64,000 nt of DNA from Pseudomonadota bacterium (GTDB lineage Bacteria; Pseudomonadota; Alphaproteobacteria; Rhizobiales; Pleomorphomonadaceae). The notes under the pieces are model-generated. The model was not told the DNA's origin. It ran no database searches and saw nothing but the letters and a program-made list of their open reading frames with translations. A program made the translations under genes and the position numbers. The stretch spans positions 118,041-182,040 of the forward strand of contig JAEZHI010000050.1 in NCBI GenBank assembly GCA_023436885.1, written 5' to 3'. Positions 18,177-27,210 of this stretch are shown here, one piece after another. Position 1 is the stretch's first letter. Each line of letters opens with the position of its first letter.

Positions 18177-19106
18177 ATGAAAACCTATCAGATTTCCAAA
18201 AGCGACCTCTCGGTTTCCTCTGTCATTCTCGGCCTGATGCGCATCGCCAAGATGAGCGACGCCGAGATCCAGACGCTGGTCAATGGTGCCATCGACGCCG
18301 GCATCAACATGATCGACCATGCCGATATCTATGGCGGCGAACTGCATCTCTGCGAGAAGCGCTTCGGCGAGGCTATGAAGCTCACGCCGGCCCAGCGCGA
18401 GAAGATCGTCATTCAGAGCAAGGCCGGCATCCGCAAGGGCTTCTTCGACTTCTCCGAAGCGCACATTCTCGAGGCGGTCGATGGTTCGCTGAAGGCGCTC
18501 AAGACCGACTATCTCGATGTATTGCTGCTGCACCGCCCAGACGCACTGGTCGAGCCGGAAGAGGTCGCCTCGGCCTTCGACAAGCTACAGTCGTCCGGAA
18601 AGGTGCGGAACTTCGGCGTTTCCAACCAGACGCCCGGCCAGATCGAGCTTCTGAAGACGGCCGTGAAGCAGCCGCTTCTGTTCAACCAGGTTCAGCTTTC
18701 GATCACCCATGCCCCGATGATCGCCCAGGGCGTTGCCATCAACATGGCCGGCCTGGAGCAGTCGGTCGATCGCAACCTCGGCCTCATCGACTATTCTCGC
18801 AAGGAAGGCATGACCCTGCAGGCCTGGTCGCCCTTCCAGCGCGGTTTCTTCGACGGCCCGTTTATCGGCGATCGGGAGCACTGCGCCGATCTCAACGATG
18901 CACTTGACGAGATCGCCGCCGCCCATGGCGTGACGCCGACTGGCATCGCGGTCGCCTGGATCACCCGGCATCCGGCGAAGATGCAGGTGGTGCTCGGGAC
19001 CACCCGGCCGGATCGCGTTCGCGAGTGCGTGGCCGGTGCCGGTGTAACCTTGTCACGCGAGGAATGGTATCGTCTGTTCACGGCAGCGGGCTACATCGTC
19101 CCCTGA
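18177..19106 (+). CDS. Aldo/keto reductase (YdhF-like)
   Basis: This is an NADPH-dependent oxidoreductase of the aldo/keto reductase fold, 309 aa from ATG 18177 (start KTYQISKSDLSVSSV). The tyrosine of the catalytic tetrad is in DHADIYGG, the lysine in IQSKAG, the aspartate in DHAD, and the histidine in LLLHRPD. The C-terminal TTRPDRVREC segment binds the cofactor. Family members of this subtype (E. coli YdhF type) have no firm physiological substrate. It is followed by a second, dissimilar aldo/keto reductase 64 bases away. The 192-base gap before it after tamB shows no gene and only weak structure. Confidence 0.9.
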   Translation: MKTYQISKSDLSVSSVILGLMRIAKMSDAEIQTLVNGAIDAGINMIDHADIYGGELHLCEKRFGEAMKLTPAQREKIVIQSKAGIRKGFFDFSEAHILEAVDGSLKALKTDYLDVLLLHRPDALVEPEEVASAFDKLQSSGKVRNFGVSNQTPGQIELLKTAVKQPLLFNQVQLSITHAPMIAQGVAINMAGLEQSVDRNLGLIDYSRKEGMTLQAWSPFQRGFFDGPFIGDREHCADLNDALDEIAAAHGVTPTGIAVAWITRHPAKMQVVLGTTRPDRVRECVAGAGVTLSREEWYRLFTAAGYIVP

Positions 19107-19170
19107 AGACTTGGTAGGCGGCGGAACCTTGGGCTCCGCCGCGCATACCCTCATGCGAAAGGACAAGAAG

Positions 19171-20022
19171 ATGAGCACGATCGATGCTGGCCAGTCCGGC
19201 CAATTCAAAATCGGCGACCTCACGGTCAATCGCCTCGGCTTCGGCGCCATGCGCATCACCGGCAAGGGCATCTGGGGTCCGCCGACCGACCGGACGACAG
19301 CTCTCGCCACCCTCAAGCGTCTACCTGAAATTGGCGTCAACTTCATCGATACCGCTGACAGCTACGGTCCCGACGTCTCCGAAGAGCTGATCCGCGAGGC
19401 TCTTCATCCCTACAAGGGATTGCTGATCGCCACCAAGGGCGGCCTCACTCGCGGCGGTCCGGACCAGTGGACGCCGAATGGCCAGCCGGACTATCTGATC
19501 GGTCAGGCCAAGAAGAGCCTTTCCAAACTCGGCGTCGAGCGGATCGATCTCTGGCAGTTGCACCGCATCGATCCGAAGGTGCCGCGTGACGAGCAGTTCG
19601 GCGCGGTTCGTCAGCTTCTCGATCAGGGCATCATCGCCCACGCCGGACTTTCCGAGGTGTCGGTCAGCGAAATCGAGGCGGCACGCAAGGTGTTCCCGGT
19701 CGCCACCGTGCAGAACCGCTACAACCTTACCGACCGCGCCAGCCAGGACGTCCTCGCCTACTGCGAAGCAAACGGTATCGGCTTCATTCCGTGGTTCCCG
19801 CTGGCCTCAGGCAAGCTCGCTCAACCCGGTGGGCTCGTCGACCGCGTTGCCAAGGCGCATGGCGCCACCGCCGGACAGGTGGCCCTCGCCTGGCTTCTGG
19901 CGCGCAGCCCGGTGATGCTGCCGATCCCCGGCACGTCCAGCGTCGATCACCTTGAAGAGAACGTGGCGGCCGCCAGCCTGAAGCTGACAAGCGCTGAAAT
20001 TGCCGAACTCGACGCCGCGTAA
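19171..20022 (+). CDS. Aldo/keto reductase, second member
   Basis: This is an aldo/keto reductase, 283 aa. Start ATG 19171 is chosen because AAGGA at 19158-19162 is well spaced; ATG 19153 is the alternative. The sequence has DTADSYGPDVSEEL (catalytic Asp and Tyr), ATKGG (Lys), WQLHRID (His) and a C-terminal PIPGTSSVDHLEENV cofactor loop. It differs clearly from the preceding reductase, so the pair is not a recent duplication. The two are on the same strand and probably co-transcribed. A GC-rich stem-loop, GGCGGCGA pairing with TCGCCGCC without a T-run, follows at about 20053-20074. Substrate unknown. Confidence 0.9.
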   Translation: MSTIDAGQSGQFKIGDLTVNRLGFGAMRITGKGIWGPPTDRTTALATLKRLPEIGVNFIDTADSYGPDVSEELIREALHPYKGLLIATKGGLTRGGPDQWTPNGQPDYLIGQAKKSLSKLGVERIDLWQLHRIDPKVPRDEQFGAVRQLLDQGIIAHAGLSEVSVSEIEAARKVFPVATVQNRYNLTDRASQDVLAYCEANGIGFIPWFPLASGKLAQPGGLVDRVAKAHGATAGQVALAWLLARSPVMLPIPGTSSVDHLEENVAAASLKLTSAEIAELDAA

Positions 20023-20138
20023 GCGAACTTCGGTATAGGCATCCCGACCGATGCGGCGGCGACACAGATCGCCGCCGCCAACGCAACGAGGGCGGGCGGG
20101 CCTTTCGCTTGAAGGTTGGATGGGGCATTGTTCGCCCC

Positions 20139-21848
20139 ATGCTCAAAACCTTCTTTTCCTACTACCGCCCCTACCGCGCGCTGTTTCTGCTCGACTTCGG
20201 CTGTGCCGTCGTCGCCGGCCTGTTGGAGCTCGGCTTCCCTCTGGCGGTCAAAGTCTACATCGACCGTCTGCTACCGTCTTCGAACTGGACGCTGATCGTC
20301 GTCGCGGCGCTGGCTCTCCTCGTCATCTATCTCCTGAGCGCCGGCCTCAACGCCATCGTCGTCTATTTCGGCCACATGCTCGGCATCAACATCGAAACCG
20401 AGCTGAGGCGGCGCAGCTTCGATCACCTGCAGAAGCTCTCCTTCCGCTATTTCGACAACCAGAAGTCCGGACATCTGGTGGCACGACTGACCAAGGACCT
20501 CGAAGAGATCGGCGAGATTGCCCACCACGGGCCGGAAGACCTGTTCATCGCCGTCATGACCTTCCTCGGCGCCTTCCTCCTGATGCTGTCGGTCAACCTC
20601 GAGCTCGCCCTGATCACCGCAGCCATCGTGCCGGCCGTCGCTTTCATCACCGCCCGTTACGGTGGCCGCATGACGCAGAACTGGCACCAGCTCTACGGAC
20701 GTGTTGCCGGATTCAACGTGCGGATCGAGGAAAATGTCGGTGGCATGCGTGTCGTGCAGGCCTTTGCCAACGAAGACTATGAGCGACAGCTGTTCGCCGT
20801 CGACAACTCCGCCTACCGCACCACCAAACTCGCCGCCTACAGGCTGATGGCCGCCACCAATGCGCTATCCTTCCTGTCGATGCGAGTCGTGCAGTTGGTC
20901 GTGCTGATCTTCGGCAGCCGGCTTGTGATCATGGGAGATCTGACGGCCGGTGGCTTCGTCGGCTTCCTGTTGCTGGTCGGTGTGTTCTTCCGCCCGGTCG
21001 AAAAGATCAACGCGGTGATCGAGACCTATCCCAAGGGCATCGCCGGCTTCCGCCGCTATCTCGAATTCCTCGGTACGGAACCGGATATTGCCGACCGACC
21101 GGGCGCCGTCTCTGCCCCCGCCTTCAAGGGCGACGTGCGCTTTTCCGGTGTCAGCTTCGGTTATGGCAACGACCGACCGCTATTCTCCGGCATCGATCTC
21201 AAGATCTCGGCAGGCGAGACGATTGCCTTCGTTGGGCCGTCGGGTGTCGGCAAAACGACCCTATGTTCACTACTGCCGCGCTTCTACGAGGTGACGCATG
21301 GCGCCATCTCCATCGACGGCATGGACATCCGCGACATGACCATTGCCTCGCTGCGAAAGCAGATCGGCATCGTTCAGCAGGACGTCTTCCTGTTCGGCGG
21401 CACCATTCGCGAGAACATCGCTTACGGCAGGCTCGACGCCTCGGAGGCGGACATTGCAGCCGCGGCCGAGCGGGCGCAGCTCGGCGATTTTCTCTCGGAT
21501 CTGCCCGACGGGTTGGACACCATCGTCGGTGAGCGCGGCGTCAAGCTCAGCGGCGGACAGAAGCAGCGCATCGCCATCGCACGCATGTTCCTGAAAGACC
21601 CGCCGATCCTGATCCTCGACGAGGCAACTTCAGCGCTGGATACGGCGACCGAACGCGAGATCCAGGCGTCACTGGCCGAACTCGCCAAAGGCCGGACTTC
21701 GCTGGTCATCGCCCATCGGCTCAGTACCATCCGCAACGCCGACCGCATCGTGGTCGTCGACGCCGAGGGCATCGCCGAACAGGGCAGCCACGACGAGCTG
21801 CTCAAGCGGGATGGCGGCTATGCCCGTCTTTACGCAGCGGGCGGCTGA
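20139..21848 (+). CDS. ABC exporter, fused permease and ATPase (MsbA/MdlB-like)
   Basis: This half-size ABC exporter, 569 aa, has six transmembrane helices (about residues 1-300) followed by an ATPase domain. Walker A is GPSGVGKTTLC, the signature is LSGGQKQRIAIARM and Walker B is ILILDEATSALD. It works as a dimer to export lipids, drugs or peptides. Start ATG 20139 (LKTFFSYYRPY) is preferred; a TTG 30 bases upstream gives a longer, less typical N-terminus. No substrate clue comes from neighbours. The 3' end overlaps the end of the convergent dmeF-type gene by 19 bases. Confidence 0.88.
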   Translation: MLKTFFSYYRPYRALFLLDFGCAVVAGLLELGFPLAVKVYIDRLLPSSNWTLIVVAALALLVIYLLSAGLNAIVVYFGHMLGINIETELRRRSFDHLQKLSFRYFDNQKSGHLVARLTKDLEEIGEIAHHGPEDLFIAVMTFLGAFLLMLSVNLELALITAAIVPAVAFITARYGGRMTQNWHQLYGRVAGFNVRIEENVGGMRVVQAFANEDYERQLFAVDNSAYRTTKLAAYRLMAATNALSFLSMRVVQLVVLIFGSRLVIMGDLTAGGFVGFLLLVGVFFRPVEKINAVIETYPKGIAGFRRYLEFLGTEPDIADRPGAVSAPAFKGDVRFSGVSFGYGNDRPLFSGIDLKISAGETIAFVGPSGVGKTTLCSLLPRFYEVTHGAISIDGMDIRDMTIASLRKQIGIVQQDVFLFGGTIRENIAYGRLDASEADIAAAAERAQLGDFLSDLPDGLDTIVGERGVKLSGGQKQRIAIARMFLKDPPILILDEATSALDTATEREIQASLAELAKGRTSLVIAHRLSTIRNADRIVVVDAEGIAEQGSHDELLKRDGGYARLYAAGG

Positions 21849-22777
21849 CGAACATCCGCTCTCGCCTCGACCGTCAGATGAACAATTTCGTGTACCGGCC
21901 CAAGGCGACGGCGGATGTCCTCGGCGTCGTCACCGACGACAGAGACGATGGCGGCATGACCTGTCGGGCCAACGCGCCACAGATGAAGGTCAACGATCCG
22001 CGCGCCTTCCTTTTCGGCGACCAGCTCGCGGATCTCCGTCTCGACATGCGGATCGGTCATGTCCAGCAGAACCGAGGACGCGGCCCGCATCAGTGACCAC
22101 GACCAAGATGCGATGACGACAGCGCCGACCACCCCCATCGCCGGATCGAGCCACGTCCAGCCGAGGAAGCGGCCGCCCAGCAGCGCCGCGATGGCCAGCA
22201 CGGAGGTCAGCGCATCGGCCAGCACGTGGACATAGGCGGAGCGCAGGTTGTTGTCGTGGCCATGATCGGCTGTCTCATGATCGTGGTGGTCGTGCGCGTG
22301 GTCATGACCATGGTGATGGTGGTCAGGGCCCAGCAGTGCTGCGCTCAGGAGGTTGACCAGAAGGCCAAGCACGGCGATCAGCGTCGCTTCAAAAAACGCG
22401 ACTGGCTGCGGGTTGATGAAACGAAGAAGGGACTCGATTGCGATGCCGAGCGCCACCAGGCCTAACACGAGTGCCGAGGCAAACCCCGCGAGGTCACCGA
22501 TCTTGCCCGTGCCGAAGGTGAACCGACGCTCTTCGGCGTAGCGTCGCGCCAGCAGATAGGCGCATGCGGCCACTGTCAGCGCGCCAGCGTGCGTTGCCAT
22601 GTGGAAGCCGTCGGCCAGCAGCGCCATTGAATTGAACAGCAGGCCCGCGACGATCTCACCGATCATCATACCGAGCGTCAGGGCAACGACCCACAACACA
22701 CGGCGGGTATTGCGATCATGGTCGTGCCCCAGGAAGACGTGGTCGTGGGCCAGATCGTCGACGCTAGCGGACTGCAT
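21830..22777 (-). CDS. dmeF: Cation diffusion facilitator, DmeF-type cobalt/nickel exporter
   Basis: This inner-membrane metal/proton antiporter of the CDF family, 315 aa, has six membrane helices and a very histidine-rich cytoplasmic loop (DHHHHGHDHAHDHHDHETAD) between helices 4 and 5. An HDHVFLGHDHDRN segment lies at the N-terminus. Metal-site motifs are ALLADGFHMATHAG and YVHVLADALTSV. The C-terminal cytoplasmic domain is typical of CDF proteins. It lies 9 bases downstream of an RcnR/FrmR-type repressor, the arrangement of the dmeRF operon of rhizobia and agrobacteria, which exports cobalt and nickel. Metal specificity here is inferred from that layout; zinc is the alternative. Confidence 0.85.
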   Translation of the reverse strand: MQSASVDDLAHDHVFLGHDHDRNTRRVLWVVALTLGMMIGEIVAGLLFNSMALLADGFHMATHAGALTVAACAYLLARRYAEERRFTFGTGKIGDLAGFASALVLGLVALGIAIESLLRFINPQPVAFFEATLIAVLGLLVNLLSAALLGPDHHHHGHDHAHDHHDHETADHGHDNNLRSAYVHVLADALTSVLAIAALLGGRFLGWTWLDPAMGVVGAVVIASWSWSLMRAASSVLLDMTDPHVETEIRELVAEKEGARIVDLHLWRVGPTGHAAIVSVVGDDAEDIRRRLGPVHEIVHLTVEARADVRQPPAA

Positions 22778-22786
22778 TGCCGAACC

Positions 22787-23059
22787 TCATTTTCCGTAGC
22801 GGCGGATGGCGGCCATCAACTCATCAGCCGCCGCCGATCGCGCTTCATCGTCGATGCCGGGACGGGCGACGTGCTCGCGCAGATGCCCCTCGATCAGTTC
22901 ATCCATCAAACCAAGCACGGCTCCACGAACGCCGGCCACCTGATGAAGGACCGTCGCGCAATCCGCCTCGCCTTCAAGCGCCTTCTCGATGGCGGCAACC
23001 TGGCCGGCAATGCGCCTGATACGGGCGAGGAGTGGCTGTTTGTTCGCTGTTGTGTGCAT
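22787..23059 (-). CDS. dmeR: Metal-sensing repressor of the RcnR/CsoR/FrmR family (DmeR-type)
   Basis: This small all-helical repressor, 90 aa, belongs to the CsoR/RcnR/FrmR family. It has the family start ARIRRIAGQVAAIEKALE, a cysteine in EADCATVLHQVAGVRGA and downstream histidines (EGHLREHV) that can bind a metal. The Cys followed by His residues resembles Ni/Co sensors of the RcnR/DmeR type. It is the first gene of a two-gene operon with the exporter. An operator-like inverted repeat begins one base upstream of the start codon, so it probably represses its own operon until metal binds. Confidence 0.85.
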   Translation of the reverse strand: MHTTANKQPLLARIRRIAGQVAAIEKALEGEADCATVLHQVAGVRGAVLGLMDELIEGHLREHVARPGIDDEARSAAADELMAAIRRYGK

Positions 23060-23060
23060 G

Positions 23061-23082
23061 ATAGGATACCCCCCTATCCTAT
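23061..23082 (-). promoter_or_regulatory. RcnR/CsoR-type operator of the dmeRF operon
   Basis: The sequence is a perfect inverted repeat ATAGGATA-CCCCCC-TATCCTAT. The G/C tract flanked by AT-rich inverted arms is the known operator style of RcnR, CsoR and FrmR proteins. It ends one base from the dmeR start codon, so it also covers the ribosome-binding region; GGGGGG on the minus strand, 9 bases from the ATG, may serve as the Shine-Dalgarno sequence. Confidence 0.8.
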
Positions 23083-23144
23083 ACTAAAGATCCGAAGAGG
23101 CAAGAAGTGTTCGAAGCTGCATCCTAGTTCAGCCGCCTTCAACG

Positions 23145-23176
23145 AAAAAGCCGGCACTCCCATCGGGAATGTCGGC
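23145..23176 (-). terminator. Rho-independent terminator of the methylthioribose-locus importer operon
   Basis: On the minus strand a 12-bp stem with one mismatch (23165-23176 pairing with 23150-23161) and a 3-base loop is followed by TTTTT. It lies 75 bases after the stop of the binding-protein gene and separates it from the dmeR promoter region. Confidence 0.85.
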
Positions 23177-23250
23177 TTCTTCTGGTGCTGGCCAACCCGG
23201 GCTCGGGTCAGCCGTCTGCGGAGGAGCGGTCGTCTACTTCTTTCCGAAGA

Positions 23251-24309
23251 TCAGCGCTTGGGCTCGGCGATCCACGGGGCCATCGACACGTCGGCCTTGG
23301 AGAACTGCGGCAGCTTGGCCGCGAGATCGTCCATGTTCTTGATGCCCTTCTCAAGGAGCATTTTCCGGGTGATCAGGGTGGGCGGTACCACCACCTGCTT
23401 GCCGGTGTCGACGCCGGCAAGCTGCAGGGCAAGCGTGCGCACACAGACTTCACCAACCACGGCCGACGACGTCGCCGCCGAGGCGGCCCAGGCGCTCTTG
23501 TCCTCGACCATCGCCGAGATATCCGGCGTCGAGATGTCGGCCGAGTAGATCTTGATCTTCTCGTTGAGACCAGCCTCGTCGACGGCAGTCTTGGCGCCCT
23601 TGGCGAACTCGTCATAGGGGGCGAAGATGACGGTGATGTCAGGGTTGGCGCGCAGCACCGCCGCCGTCTGGTCGGCGACCGAATTGGCGATCGGGTTGTT
23701 CATGGTGCCCCAATGTGCCGCTTCCTTGATGCCCGGGTACTTCTTCTTGAAGGCCTGCCAGGTCTCGTCGCGGCGATCGAGCGGCGCGATACCCGGCACG
23801 TAGACGTAACCGGCCGTGAAGCTTTCGCCGTTGTCGGCGATCGCCTGTTCAAGGGCGAGACGCGCGAGCTCGCGGTCGTTCTGCTCGATCTGCGGGATGG
23901 CTTCGTTCTCGCAGTTAACGTCGAAGGCGACGACCTTGAAGCCATCGGCCACGGCCTGGGCGGCCGGTTCCTTCAGCGTCTCGGTCAGGCCATGCTGCAG
24001 GATGATACCGTCGACGCCGAGATTCATCGCCTGCTGCAGCATTTCCGCCTGCAGCGCCGCATCCTGACGGGAGTCGAGCACGTGCAGGTCGAAGCCCAGC
24101 GCCTCGGCCTGGCGCGTCACGCCGGCGAGGTAGAACTGAAAGAAATCGCCGGTGGAGAGATAGCGCACAAGGGCGATCTTCATCTTGCGCTGGCCGACAA
24201 CGCCCGGGGCGCCAGCGACGCCCTCGGCGAAGGCGGCGCGCAGCGGCAGTGCGGTGGCAACCGAAGCGGTGGCAAGGCCGGCAAGAAATGTCCTTCTATC
24301 GATAGTCAT
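23251..24309 (-). CDS. ABC sugar-binding protein (RbsB-like), candidate methylthioribose/deoxyribose binder
   Basis: This periplasmic binding protein of the ribose/galactose type (CUT2), 352 aa, starts at ATG 24309 behind GAGGAG; the longer start is rejected. The N-terminus TIDRRTFLAGLATASV with RR indicates Tat or lipoprotein-like export, unusual for this family, in which Sec signals are common. The body has ribose-binding features: VDGIILQHG, FKVVAFDVNCEN and ADQTAAVLRANPDITVIFAP. It is the last gene of an operon with a permease and a dual ATPase, divergent from mtnK and mtnA. The likely ligand is 5-methylthioribose or 5-deoxyribose, by context only. Confidence 0.9.
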   Translation of the reverse strand: MTIDRRTFLAGLATASVATALPLRAAFAEGVAGAPGVVGQRKMKIALVRYLSTGDFFQFYLAGVTRQAEALGFDLHVLDSRQDAALQAEMLQQAMNLGVDGIILQHGLTETLKEPAAQAVADGFKVVAFDVNCENEAIPQIEQNDRELARLALEQAIADNGESFTAGYVYVPGIAPLDRRDETWQAFKKKYPGIKEAAHWGTMNNPIANSVADQTAAVLRANPDITVIFAPYDEFAKGAKTAVDEAGLNEKIKIYSADISTPDISAMVEDKSAWAASAATSSAVVGEVCVRTLALQLAGVDTGKQVVVPPTLITRKMLLEKGIKNMDDLAAKLPQFSKADVSMAPWIAEPKR

Positions 24310-24408
24310 TTTCTCACTCCTCAAATGACGTTTCCATGGTCCTTGACCGAGCGTGCCTCCTCCGCACGCTGCGGCTTACCTCGCGTTTTCATGATGGCCG
24401 GAGCCGGC

Positions 24409-25461
24409 TCAGCGACGCTGCGAGGACGCGAAGCCGAAGGTAAAGAGCAGGGCGAAGACAAGGACGAGACCCTTGACGAAGTCCTGCGCGTAATAGGGAG
24501 CGTTGAGCATGGTGAGGCCGTTGAGCAGCGTGCCGACGAACAGCGCGCCGATGGCGGTACCAAAAACATTGGGCTTCTTCGCGCCCAGCACGGCATAGCC
24601 GATCAGCGCGGCGGCGACCGAGTCGAGCAGCAGCGACGAGCCGGAGGTCACGTCGCCACGACCGACGCGGGCAGCGAGCAGGATGCCGCCGATCGAGGCG
24701 AACAGGCCGGAAATCATGTAGGCGGCGATCTTGTAGCGCTCGACCGGTGCACCGGCGAGACGGGTGGCCTTTTCGTTGCCGCCGATCGCATAGAGAACTC
24801 GGCCATAGCGCGAGCGCTCCATGAACACCCAGAGGATGACGGCGGCGATCAGCATGATGATCACCGGCAGCGGGATCAGATCGAACACGCGGTAACGGCC
24901 AAGTGCCAGGAAGGCATCGGTGAAGCTGCCGGTTGCTGCCGAGCCATCTGACAGCGTCATCCCCTTGGCGATCGAGCGGCCGCCGGTCGGGATAAGCTGC
25001 AAGCCGAGCAGCAGGAACATCATGCCAAGTGTCGCGAGCAGGTCGGGAATGCGCCCCTTGACAATCAGCAGGCCGTTCAGGAAGCCGATGAAGATCCCGA
25101 GCAGAAGGCAGACGATGACAGCGAGAACGGTGCCCTGGTTCAGGATCACCATCACGTAGCTCGAAGCCATCAGCGACATGGCAGCCGTCGAGCCGATCGA
25201 GAGGTCGAAGCCGGCTATGGCGAGCGTGACGGTGACGCCGAGTGCCAGAAGCGCCGTCACGGAGACAGCCTGCAGAATGGAAAACATGTTGCGGGCGTTG
25301 GCAAACGCCGGCTCAAGCCGCCAGAACACAACGATCATCACGGCCAGAATGATGAGAAGACCGAACTTGATGATGAAGTCCTTGATGGAAAAGGATGACT
25401 TTAGCGCGCCAGATTGCGCTGCGGCCGCCGGCGCAGCCGGATTGGGGGACTGGGTGCTCAT
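24409..25461 (-). CDS. ABC sugar permease (RbsC-like)
   Basis: This inner-membrane permease of the CUT2 family, 350 aa, has about ten hydrophobic segments after a polar N-terminal tail. Conserved parts include AIAGFDLSIGSTAAMS, GRIPDLLATLG and the cytoplasmic loop YAIGGNEKATRLAGAPVERYK. The gene lies between the dual ATPase (27 bases upstream) and the binding protein (99 bases downstream). It forms a homodimeric channel for a monosaccharide-like substrate. It has the same direction and spacing as a typical rbsACB operon. Confidence 0.93.
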   Translation of the reverse strand: MSTQSPNPAAPAAAAQSGALKSSFSIKDFIIKFGLLIILAVMIVVFWRLEPAFANARNMFSILQAVSVTALLALGVTVTLAIAGFDLSIGSTAAMSLMASSYVMVILNQGTVLAVIVCLLLGIFIGFLNGLLIVKGRIPDLLATLGMMFLLLGLQLIPTGGRSIAKGMTLSDGSAATGSFTDAFLALGRYRVFDLIPLPVIIMLIAAVILWVFMERSRYGRVLYAIGGNEKATRLAGAPVERYKIAAYMISGLFASIGGILLAARVGRGDVTSGSSLLLDSVAAALIGYAVLGAKKPNVFGTAIGALFVGTLLNGLTMLNAPYYAQDFVKGLVLVFALLFTFGFASSQRR

Positions 25462-25488
25462 GATGAGATGCCTTTTGTCTTTGAAGCG

Positions 25489-27006
25489 TCAGGCGAAGGT
25501 TGCGTGGGTGCCGGCGCCGCTGATCTCGGCGACCAGGGCATCGAGCGACAGCCCGTCGACCGAATGACCACCGACCACCGAGAAGTCGCGCATCACGATG
25601 ATGCGGTCGGCAATTTCGGTCGCCTCTTCGAGATCGGCACAGATGACGAGCGTGGCCCGGCCGGCAGCCGTCTCACGCAGTCGACGGCCAATGTCCTGGC
25701 GGGCGCCGATGTCGACGCCTTGGAAAGGTTCGTCGAGGATGAGCAGACGGCAGGGCTGGATGAGCCAACGACCAAGCACGACCTTCTGCTGGTTGCCACC
25801 CGACAACGATCCGATCGGCACGTCGATGGAGGCGCACTTGATCGCGAGGTCGGAGACCTGTCCGGTGGCTGCCCGCCGTTCCTGGTCGGGCACGACCAGT
25901 GAGAGCTTGGAGAAATGCCTCAGGAACGGCAGCGTCATGTTGTGCAGGACGGAGAATTCCGAGACCAACGAAGAGTTGCCACGATCCTCATGCGCCATGA
26001 AGACGCCGCCGGCGATGGCCTCCTGCGGAGAGCTTGCGCGAAGTGGCTTGCCATCGATCGTCACGGAGCCGGCGTGAGCGGCTGCCGTGCCGAACAGGCA
26101 TTCGGCAAACTCGGTCTTGCCGGCACCGATCAGGCCGGTCAACACCACGATCTCGCCTTCCCTGAGATCGAGATCGAAGGGGGCCGAAGTTGGTTTGATC
26201 GCGAAATCGCGGATTTCGACTACCGTCCGGCCACCCTCTACCGCAGCATGGGAGCCTTCACGAACCCGGTGGCCCACCATGGCATGCACAATACCGTCGA
26301 AATCGAGCGGGCGGGCAAACTCGGCGCGGGTGCGACCGTCGCGCATGACGACGGCCCGATCGGCCAGGCGGCGAATGTCGGACATCCGATGGCTGATATA
26401 GATGATGGCAACGCCACGCGCCCTCAGGTCCTCGATCAGAGCGAACAGGCGAGCGGCTTCGGCTTCGGACAGCGACGAGGTCGGCTCGTCAAGGATCAGC
26501 ACCTTAGGGTCGTGTGACAGGGCCCGCGCAATGGCGACCAACTGCCGCTCGGCCTGACCAAGCTCGCTCATCGCCTTTCCGAGCGGCAGGTCGAGACCAA
26601 GGATGGCCTGAATTTCTCGGGCACGGGCCGTTATGGCGGAGCGGCTCAGCAAGACTGGCCCCTCGGGTCTGCAGATTTCGTCGAGGGCGAGGTTCTCGGC
26701 CACGGTGAGCTGCTGCACGACACCGTCATTGATGATCTGGTGCACCGTGTGAATGCCGGCCGTGCAGGCTTCGAGCGGCGAGCGGAAATCCACTGCTTGG
26801 CCGTCGATTTCCATCGTTCCGGAATCGGCCGGGTGCACACCGCAAAGGATCTTAATCAGTGTCGACTTGCCGGCACCGTTGGCGCCCATCAGCGCCAGGA
26901 CTTCGCCGCGCTTAATGTCGAGATCGACGTCGATGACCGCGTGCGTGCTGCCGAAACGTTTGTTCAGCCCACGGATGCGGATCACCTCCCTCCCTGGTTC
27001 TGTCAT
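25489..27006 (-). CDS. ABC sugar ATPase with two nucleotide-binding domains (RbsA-like)
   Basis: This tandem ATPase of the CUT2 family, 505 aa, is first in the operon. Domain 1 has Walker A GANGAGKST, a degenerate signature ELGQAERQLVAIARAL and Walker B VLILDEPTSSLS. Domain 2 has GLIGAGKTE, the signature LSGGNQQKVVLGRW and LLILDEPFQGVD. Start ATG 27006 is preferred over GTG 27024. It drives uptake by the following permease and binding protein. It is transcribed divergently from mtnK across a 204-base gap holding a SorC-type operator candidate. Confidence 0.93.
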   Translation of the reverse strand: MTEPGREVIRIRGLNKRFGSTHAVIDVDLDIKRGEVLALMGANGAGKSTLIKILCGVHPADSGTMEIDGQAVDFRSPLEACTAGIHTVHQIINDGVVQQLTVAENLALDEICRPEGPVLLSRSAITARAREIQAILGLDLPLGKAMSELGQAERQLVAIARALSHDPKVLILDEPTSSLSEAEAARLFALIEDLRARGVAIIYISHRMSDIRRLADRAVVMRDGRTRAEFARPLDFDGIVHAMVGHRVREGSHAAVEGGRTVVEIRDFAIKPTSAPFDLDLREGEIVVLTGLIGAGKTEFAECLFGTAAAHAGSVTIDGKPLRASSPQEAIAGGVFMAHEDRGNSSLVSEFSVLHNMTLPFLRHFSKLSLVVPDQERRAATGQVSDLAIKCASIDVPIGSLSGGNQQKVVLGRWLIQPCRLLILDEPFQGVDIGARQDIGRRLRETAAGRATLVICADLEEATEIADRIIVMRDFSVVGGHSVDGLSLDALVAEISGAGTHATFA

Positions 27007-27083
27007 GCCGAAAACCGCCTCCACGGATGTTTGGCACAGGGCCTCCTCCAGACCCGCTGGCGGTCAACCTAGTCATGCAAATG

Positions 27084-27107
27084 TCAATTGTCAATCGATC
27101 TTGACAA
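27084..27107. promoter_or_regulatory. Operator between the sugar importer and mtnK (SorC-type candidate)
   Basis: An inverted repeat TTGTCAA-N6-TTGACAA spans 27088-27107 and is preceded by an extra TCAA half site from 27084. The arms read TTGACA on both strands, so they could be -35 boxes of divergent promoters. An outer repeat TAGTCAT (27070-27076) and ATGACTA (27108-27114) flanks it, not quite concentrically. A closely matching block occurs at 30867-30889 upstream of the regulator and aldolase genes. Confidence 0.65.
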
Positions 27108-27210
27108 ATGACTAAAACTGGACCAACTTTCGCCACCAACAACCTCCGCCAGCATGAGGAGCGGCAAATCGCCGAGGCGGAGGCTCAAGTAGCGAGGGAT
27201 GGAGAAACCC

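Noticed and set aside
23185..24951. Plus-strand 588-aa frame over the binding-protein gene
   Set aside because: The minus-strand binding protein and permease have clear motifs; this frame has none.
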